A DNA stretch of 6,224 nt from Deltaproteobacteria bacterium (GTDB lineage: Bacteria > SAR324 > NAC60-12), in the NCBI GenBank assembly GCA_003541985.1, contig DPLM01000068.1, positions 1-6,224 of the forward strand, written 5' to 3'. The notes below the pieces were generated by a model, which saw only the letters and a list, made by a program, of their open reading frames with translations, ran no database searches and had not been told where the DNA came from. Position 1 is the stretch's first letter; every line of letters begins with the position of its first letter. Below are positions 5,128 to 6,224 of this stretch, piece after piece. Made by a program: the position numbers and the translations under genes.

Positions 5128-6224
5128 TTGAACCGAACTTAGTCCAAACCAAATATTCTGAGGCTCTTAACCCAAGTACTTTCTGGGAGACTAGGCCCTC
5201 TGCAGAGCCTGTTGCCTTGTCGGAACTCGGGTTCCTCTTGACCTCAGAACAATTGGGATCAGATCGGTTAAATCATTTGAACAATCTGTTGAAACGCCTC
5301 TCACAAGTTTGTCAAACAAGTGATGAACTTCAAGCTGGGTTGCTGCTCTACCTTTATCCCTCCTACACAGATTTACCTAACCGAATGACTCAGCAACTCT
5401 GTCATCCGAATGCTTACGAAATATTTTTAAGACTCCGTCAGATTGATGGTTTATCTTTCAAGATGGAGACAGAAAAACATCTGATTCGAGCCAGAGATCT
5501 CATTTACGCAATGTGCGGTAATTTCTCGTTGATGATGGCTTTGTTACTTATTCGTCTGCACCGAATCCAGCAATTTGAGGACTTGCCAGAATATCATCTT
5601 GATATGGCTGCAAAACAATCTCTTCACGTTTATGCCCCCTTAGCTAATCGACTTGGAATTTTCTGGATTAAAGCAGAATTAGAGGACCACGCTTTTCAGA
5701 TATTGGAGCCTGATCATTACTATCAACTAAAAAAGCTGGTTGCGAAAAAAAGAAATGAAAGATCCGCACTGGTAGAATCCATGTCTCGCAAAATTCGCCA
5801 GACCCTACGCAAAGCAGGCCTCATCCATCAGGTTTATGGGCGTTATAAGCGATTCTATTCGATCCATGAAAAACTTCAAAAAGTTGATCAGCAATTTGAG
5901 CGAATCCAAGATTTGATCGCCCTTCGAATCTTGTTAGACGATGTTGCTGATTGCTATGCTGCACTGAGCTATATCCACGAGCGATGGTCTCATAACGAAG
6001 ATCGTTTCAAAGACTACATCACACAACCGAAGCCCAATGGCTACCAATCTCTTCACACCACCGTAACCACATCTGGAGGAGATGATGTGGAAATCCAAAT
6101 CCGCACGCATGAAATGCATGCTGTTGCAGAATTTGGTATTGCTGCACACTGGCTGTATAAAGAAACCCACCGGCATCCTGCGGTTAAAGCTGATCTAAAT
6201 AAGTCATTTAAGAAGCTTGATCAG
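5124..6224 (+). CDS. relA: RelA/SpoT-family (p)ppGpp synthetase with degenerate hydrolase domain (3' partial)
   Basis: The frame stays open for 367 codons to the window end, so the gene is cut by the boundary. It encodes a long RelA/SpoT homologue that makes (p)ppGpp by transferring pyrophosphate from ATP to GTP or GDP. The synthetase domain (about 215-348) shows GRYKRFYSI (239-247), DLIALRIL with D263, RFKDYI (294-299), KPNGYQSLHTTV (303-314) and the VEIQIRT segment with E323. The preceding HD-like region (about 45-195) ends in YAPLANRLGIFWIKAELED (170-188), a strong Rel-family match. Its metal-binding residues are gone: the HD pair is replaced by L75-Y76, the later KLADRLH Asp by I143, and the N-terminal HP motif is absent. 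Hydrolase activity is therefore unlikely and a RelA-type role is inferred. The RxKD motif is nevertheless of the bifunctional Rel type. TGS and ACT domains, if present, lie beyond the window. The start overlaps the Nudix stop by ATGA. Confidence 0.92.
   Translation, partial: MIEPNLVQTKYSEALNPSTFWETRPSAEPVALSELGFLLTSEQLGSDRLNHLNNLLKRLSQVCQTSDELQAGLLLYLYPSYTDLPNRMTQQLCHPNAYEIFLRLRQIDGLSFKMETEKHLIRARDLIYAMCGNFSLMMALLLIRLHRIQQFEDLPEYHLDMAAKQSLHVYAPLANRLGIFWIKAELEDHAFQILEPDHYYQLKKLVAKKRNERSALVESMSRKIRQTLRKAGLIHQVYGRYKRFYSIHEKLQKVDQQFERIQDLIALRILLDDVADCYAALSYIHERWSHNEDRFKDYITQPKPNGYQSLHTTVTTSGGDDVEIQIRTHEMHAVAEFGIAAHWLYKETHRHPAVKADLNKSFKKLDQ

Noticed and set aside
5934..6176. Minus-strand open frame of 80 codons near the window end
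   Set aside because: It is antisense to the conserved synthetase domain of the RelA/SpoT gene, so it is a shadow.

Overview
The window is ordinary-looking, densely packed bacterial chromosome: five complete or near-complete genes plus one truncated at each end, and no mobile element, RNA gene or CRISPR. A MurA-type peptidoglycan enzyme, RuvB, a phosphatidylserine-synthase-like membrane enzyme and a long RelA/SpoT homologue point to a diderm, moderately AT-rich bacterium. The gene mix would suit an uncultured proteobacterial or deltaproteobacterial-like lineage (SAR324 is a guess only); nothing here fixes the taxon.

Layout: (1) 2-2910, + strand, a probable operon: the C-terminal part of a class I glutamine amidotransferase, then a 496-residue tandem CDP-alcohol phosphatidyltransferase, then ruvB, with gaps of 17 and 12 nt. 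(2) 2925-4238, - strand, murA, converging on ruvB with only 14 nt between the stops. (3) 4239-4542, a divergent control region with an AT-rich tract, a tandem 8-mer and a candidate promoter. (4) 4543 to the window end, + strand, a NUDT5-like Nudix ADP-sugar pyrophosphatase whose stop overlaps (ATGA) the start of a RelA/SpoT-family gene. That last gene has no stop within the window and runs off the end.

Functionally the window mixes envelope building (phospholipid head group, UDP-GlcNAc enolpyruvyl transfer), Holliday-junction processing and nucleotide signalling or house-cleaning (Nudix plus (p)ppGpp synthetase). No previously undescribed multi-gene system is evident. Three protein-level features deserve a second look: MurA has Asp instead of the usual catalytic Cys, a substitution known from naturally fosfomycin-resistant MurA enzymes; the phosphatidyltransferase carries two catalytic-domain copies, the first degenerate and the second intact; and the RelA-like protein combines a hydrolase domain lacking the metal-binding residues with the RxKD synthetase motif typical of bifunctional Rel/SpoT rather than the ExDD of classical RelA.
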